This document shows, piece after piece, positions 60,888 to 64,000 of a DNA stretch of 64,000 bases. This DNA is from Bugulina stolonifera (Eukaryota; Bryozoa; Gymnolaemata; Cheilostomatida; Bugulidae), in assembly GCA_935421135.1 (NCBI GenBank), contig OW285191.1, forward strand, positions 16,012,700 through 16,076,699, written 5' to 3'. Each line of letters opens with the position of its first letter. Within the stretch, counting starts at the first letter, position 1. A program made the position numbers and the translations under genes. The notes under the pieces were generated by a model that did no database searches, had not been told where the DNA came from, and was given only the letters and a program-made list of their open reading frames with translations.

Positions 60888-61126
60888 TTTAGTTCCTTGT
60901 TTGTGGTCAACCAGCAAAATATAGAGAAGACAACTCCTTCTGCTTCATTTTTGGTGAAGAGCAAAGGCTATCTCAAATTCCTCCACTTATGCACCTAACT
61001 CGTATTCATCCACTTCATGTGTAATTTATCCACACATTTGCATTTATCCACATATACATGTACATGATTGTAATGTATATAAATGATGTAAGGGCAAATG
61101 TCGTAATCCTGAACTAGATAAGCTTA

Positions 61127-61327
61127 TTGCTTGTCAGTGTCAATTGTGATGACAGGAGCAAAAAGAGTGAAATACAGGGTGTCCAACTTAAAGTCGCTTT
61201 ACAAGAGCAGTTGATGAGATATCATAACCAGGTTTATTCTATTTGTTACAAAAGGGAGAAGGAAAATCCCCTTCCCCTCTTCGGCTTAATATCAGATGGC
61301 ATATGCCAGAGAGCTCCACCAGCATAA
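61127..61327 (+). pseudogene. Relic of a transposon-associated protein (tentative)
   Basis: A 66-codon frame ends with LQEQLMRYHNQVYSICYKRE then PLPLFGLISDGICQ and a stop. A charged helix followed by a strand ending S-D-G-x-x-Q is what I associate with proteins of the DUF7869 type that accompany mobile elements in invertebrate genomes. The assignment is from memory and weak. No intact downstream domain is visible. Confidence 0.3.
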
Positions 61328-61642
61328 TGAATGTGTGTTGTGGAATCATGTGCAATCAAACAAGTGGTTCATTTTTCTTCCATGAGGCAAACGCAAATGC
61401 TTCTACGATCTTCTAGCAGAATATGGGCAAAAAGACATTTCGAAAAGACGTCAGTTTGAAACAGATTACTGAGTGAGTTCAGATGAACCTTGAGAGCACA
61501 GTTGGTCAGCACTTGCTGCCGTGACATGAGTTCACTACAAGCGTTTCAGTTCAACCAATGAGTGCAGATTTCCTTAGAAAGTTCCGCTGTGTCATTCAAC
61601 TGAAAGCTGCCGCTAACATCTGCATAGTGATATATTCTGCAG

Positions 61643-61732
61643 GCCTAGTTGGTTTGTGTCCATGGAATGAGACTCTCAATGACCTGGTCATGGAAACCGT
61701 CAAAGAATTTTATGAGACAGGAGTGATTGGTA
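61643..61732 (+). pseudogene. Orphan GST exon 3 fragment
   Basis: After an acceptor (TCTGCAG), about 90 bases match the start of GST-D/E exon 3 (GLVGLCPWNETLNDLVMETV, KEFYETGV), then break off into unrelated sequence. The rest of exon 3 and exons 1, 2 and 4 are absent. The DNA is close to D and E, so it split off recently. Confidence 0.85.
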
Positions 61733-63290
61733 AAACGGCGCATTGTTAGGGACATTATGCAAGATCTGACGTTATACTCATAGCCACACACATTCACATA
61801 ACATTGTAGTGTCCTGTGTTGACGCACACCGTACGAACACGATTGCATCGCCTTATAATGGCTTGAATGCATTTACATGTCTGTGTAAATTTTGTGTTGT
61901 TTTGTCATTGGTACTGATTGCATGATTTCTACTCTGCAACTTTTACTAATTTCCTTGGTTATTGCATTTGTGTATCCTGCAATTTTATTCTTGGTGAACT
62001 ACTTTCGTTTTTATATTCCAGTCCGAGACTGTTTTGCACCTGCTGTAACTCAGACTTTTTATGGTCCGAGACTAACCTAGTGTACTGCTGACCTTTTGAC
62101 CTCGGTTCAGAACTGAAATTTGTGTATATGGAGCAAAATTTTGCATTTCCCACTTCAGTTGACTGTTGGCTGTAATTGTTCACTAAAGTTATCTCACTGA
62201 ACTGAACTGTTTGCTTCTTATAGTAGGGTATCAGGCATTTTCTCTTGGTACAGGTACAGGCCTATGACTGATACCAGGTTCCAGCAGTCCAATCCCCCTC
62301 CTCAGCTGTAGGTACCGGTCCTGCTAGCCCCTAGCCCAACCTAGTTATAATGAGTAGCACCCACACCTTGAGCCTTACGTTACTCCGACCTCGACGGCAC
62401 CTCAGGGGTTCCTTGTCACACAGTTCATGGCATGTAGACCTATGGGTCGTGGCCTAAAACTCCTTACCAAAAACTACTATAAACCCACACCAAGATAGCT
62501 CTTGATAACCATGATACACTAGATCAGAATATATACCATTTACAGTAGAAGAGCTCCTTGTGCAATACTGTGGAACAAAATGATTCGGCATATTATTTGA
62601 AGGCATATTCTAGAACTCTGGCTGATATGACTCTCTGCAAAAGATCACATGAGGGAATGTTATCTACAACTTGCTGGTTAGTGATTATTTGTCACTCCAC
62701 AAACTATCCTTCATAGATAGCAATAATAACATCTCCTGTTAGTCTGATTGGTGACGCAATAAGTCATAAACCCATCAAGCGTGAGGATAGTTGAGCTCTA
62801 AATGCTAGACAATGCTGGAGATCAAATTATACTCATCTCAGTAATCATGTAGGCAATATTTCCATAGCATACTGTAATACAGTATTATATTTCTATTGAA
62901 GTTTCTGTGTAGTGGGAGGAGGGGGGGGGGCAGTAGCAGGGCAGTAATATCTACCTTTACACTATGTCTCTTCATCCTAAACTTCTTTCAATTCTACCCA
63001 ACACATGTAAGTGTACAGCATTGATGATAGACTGCCCAGTAGAAAGAGCTGTTACTGTATAAAATATTTATTAAAGGAAGTTAAAAATTACAGATAAAAC
63101 AATATTATACTATTTATACTACCCTAAGTGATAATTTTTTTTCTGGAATTATATTAACCTTTTCAATAAATATTTTATTACTCCCTAAAGTGCCTCTCTC
63201 TTGTTAGCCGTAAAGTCATTTTATAAATATGTATTTCTAATCAGTGTATGCCATAAATAGACCAAGTCTTATAAAGTAAACAATCAGAAC
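61733..63290. other. Region without a recognisable gene
   Basis: No supportable exon. It includes a G run near 62921-62932. Short open frames lack any recognisable domain. Confidence 0.5.
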
Positions 63291-63738
63291 CATACCTGTC
63301 AACCTGGAGTGAAAAAATATAGGGAGTCCCAACTTCCGGATGCACAGGTGAAATTTTCAAGACCTTAACTACCAACTGCAAAAATACATTTGAAGAGTTG
63401 GAACTGTTGGGGGCAGAGAATGAAGGCCAAGCTTCACTGTTATCACAGCACTAATCATTATTTTTTTGACATAATCAGTAATACATGTAGATTAGCTACC
63501 ACATGCACATGCTGATAACTCCAAAGCTGTATCAAAATACCAGATAGAGTGAAATGAGACTGAACAAGGGTATTAATTTGATGCTATTTATTGGATAATC
63601 TTGGCTATTGGATATTAGATAATACAAAAATGAAAAATCCCAATCTGATGCCCTGAAATCGGGAGGATATAGGGAGCTGGTGGGAGTGAGAGTTTGAAAT
63701 AGGGAGGGTCCGCCAAATTGGGATAGTTGACAGGTATG
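63291..63738. mobile_element. Non-autonomous hAT-type transposon (MITE), 448 bp
   Basis: Terminal inverted repeats CATACCTGTCAAC and GTTGACAGGTATG, with subterminal TATAGGGAG in both halves. It is flanked by a perfect 8-bp target duplication, ATCAGAAC (63283-63290 and 63739-63746). An 8-bp duplication fits the hAT superfamily (also P or Merlin). No transposase frame, so it would be mobilised in trans if at all. Confidence 0.85.
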
Positions 63739-63746
63739 ATCAGAAC

Positions 63747-64000
63747 TACATGCACATAAAGTTCAATTCCTGTTGACCACAGTCTATTTCAAATAGTTTT
63801 TGGTAACAGAATAAGCTACAAAATGTGTGTTACATAATAGACTCGCCTTGCATGGTCAAAATCGTCCCAATAATTACTACAAATGGTGTGCGAAAATATA
63901 TTATTAGACTTGAAATTTTGTGATCAACTAGAACAAGACAGCACAACCCTATTTTGCTTCATTTGTTCATTGCGATTGGACGCTCATTATAGTTTTCCAT
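63747..64000. other. Right edge of window, no feature seen
   Basis: AT-rich sequence with no recognisable exon or repeat. Confidence 0.4.

Overview
The window is animal nuclear DNA. Every gene has several exons, with short introns (mostly 50-700 bp), GT..AG borders that fit exon by exon, and AATAAA signals. The families are metazoan: a receptor tyrosine phosphatase (RPTP) with PAN and FN3-like ectodomains, an SLC16/MCT-type transporter, and a cluster of sigma-type glutathione S-transferases (GSTs). Low GC, compact introns and very abundant TACATGTA-type palindromes suggest a basal invertebrate. A demosponge is my best guess, but the sequence alone does not prove it.

Layout. 1-3.5 kb: the last three exons of an RPTP whose 5' part lies left of the window. 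7.1-17.7 kb: a complete 25-exon RPTP (1277 aa as I splice it; every exon phase agrees) with signal peptide, two PAN-like modules, an unnamed beta-rich module, two FN3-like modules, a transmembrane helix, an active-looking D1 phosphatase domain and a degenerate D2. 18.9-21.4 kb: a mosaic of partial duplicates from three neighbouring genes (transporter 3' end, GST exon, RPTP exons). 22.4-26.8 kb (minus): a 10-exon, 503-aa SLC16-like transporter. 26.8-31.4 kb: no convincing gene. 31.6-60.3 kb: five GST genes, three on minus (here called A, B, C) and two on plus (D, E), plus GST relics. D and E arose by a tandem duplication of about 6.4 kb; the second unit then gained a retroelement piece, a solo LTR and large minisatellite expansions. 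60.6-64 kb: relics, an orphan GST exon and a hAT-type MITE with an intact 8-bp target duplication.

The GSTs share one 4-exon plan (136/139, 93, 239/242 and 171 nt), with an added 5' coding exon proposed for A. Three of the five lack the catalytic tyrosine: A has His, D and E have Phe. About 5 kb of the window is minisatellite. Three of the large arrays repeat a 5'-splice-site-like core (AGGTAAGT or a variant), and one is demonstrably an expansion of the start of a GST intron, because the paralogue carries a single copy.

I found no clear new multi-gene system. The most interesting leads are the RPTP D2 signature that has become CX4R yet is under strong purifying selection in two paralogues, the catalytic-tyrosine losses in the GST array, the three-gene mosaic, and the splice-donor-derived minisatellites.
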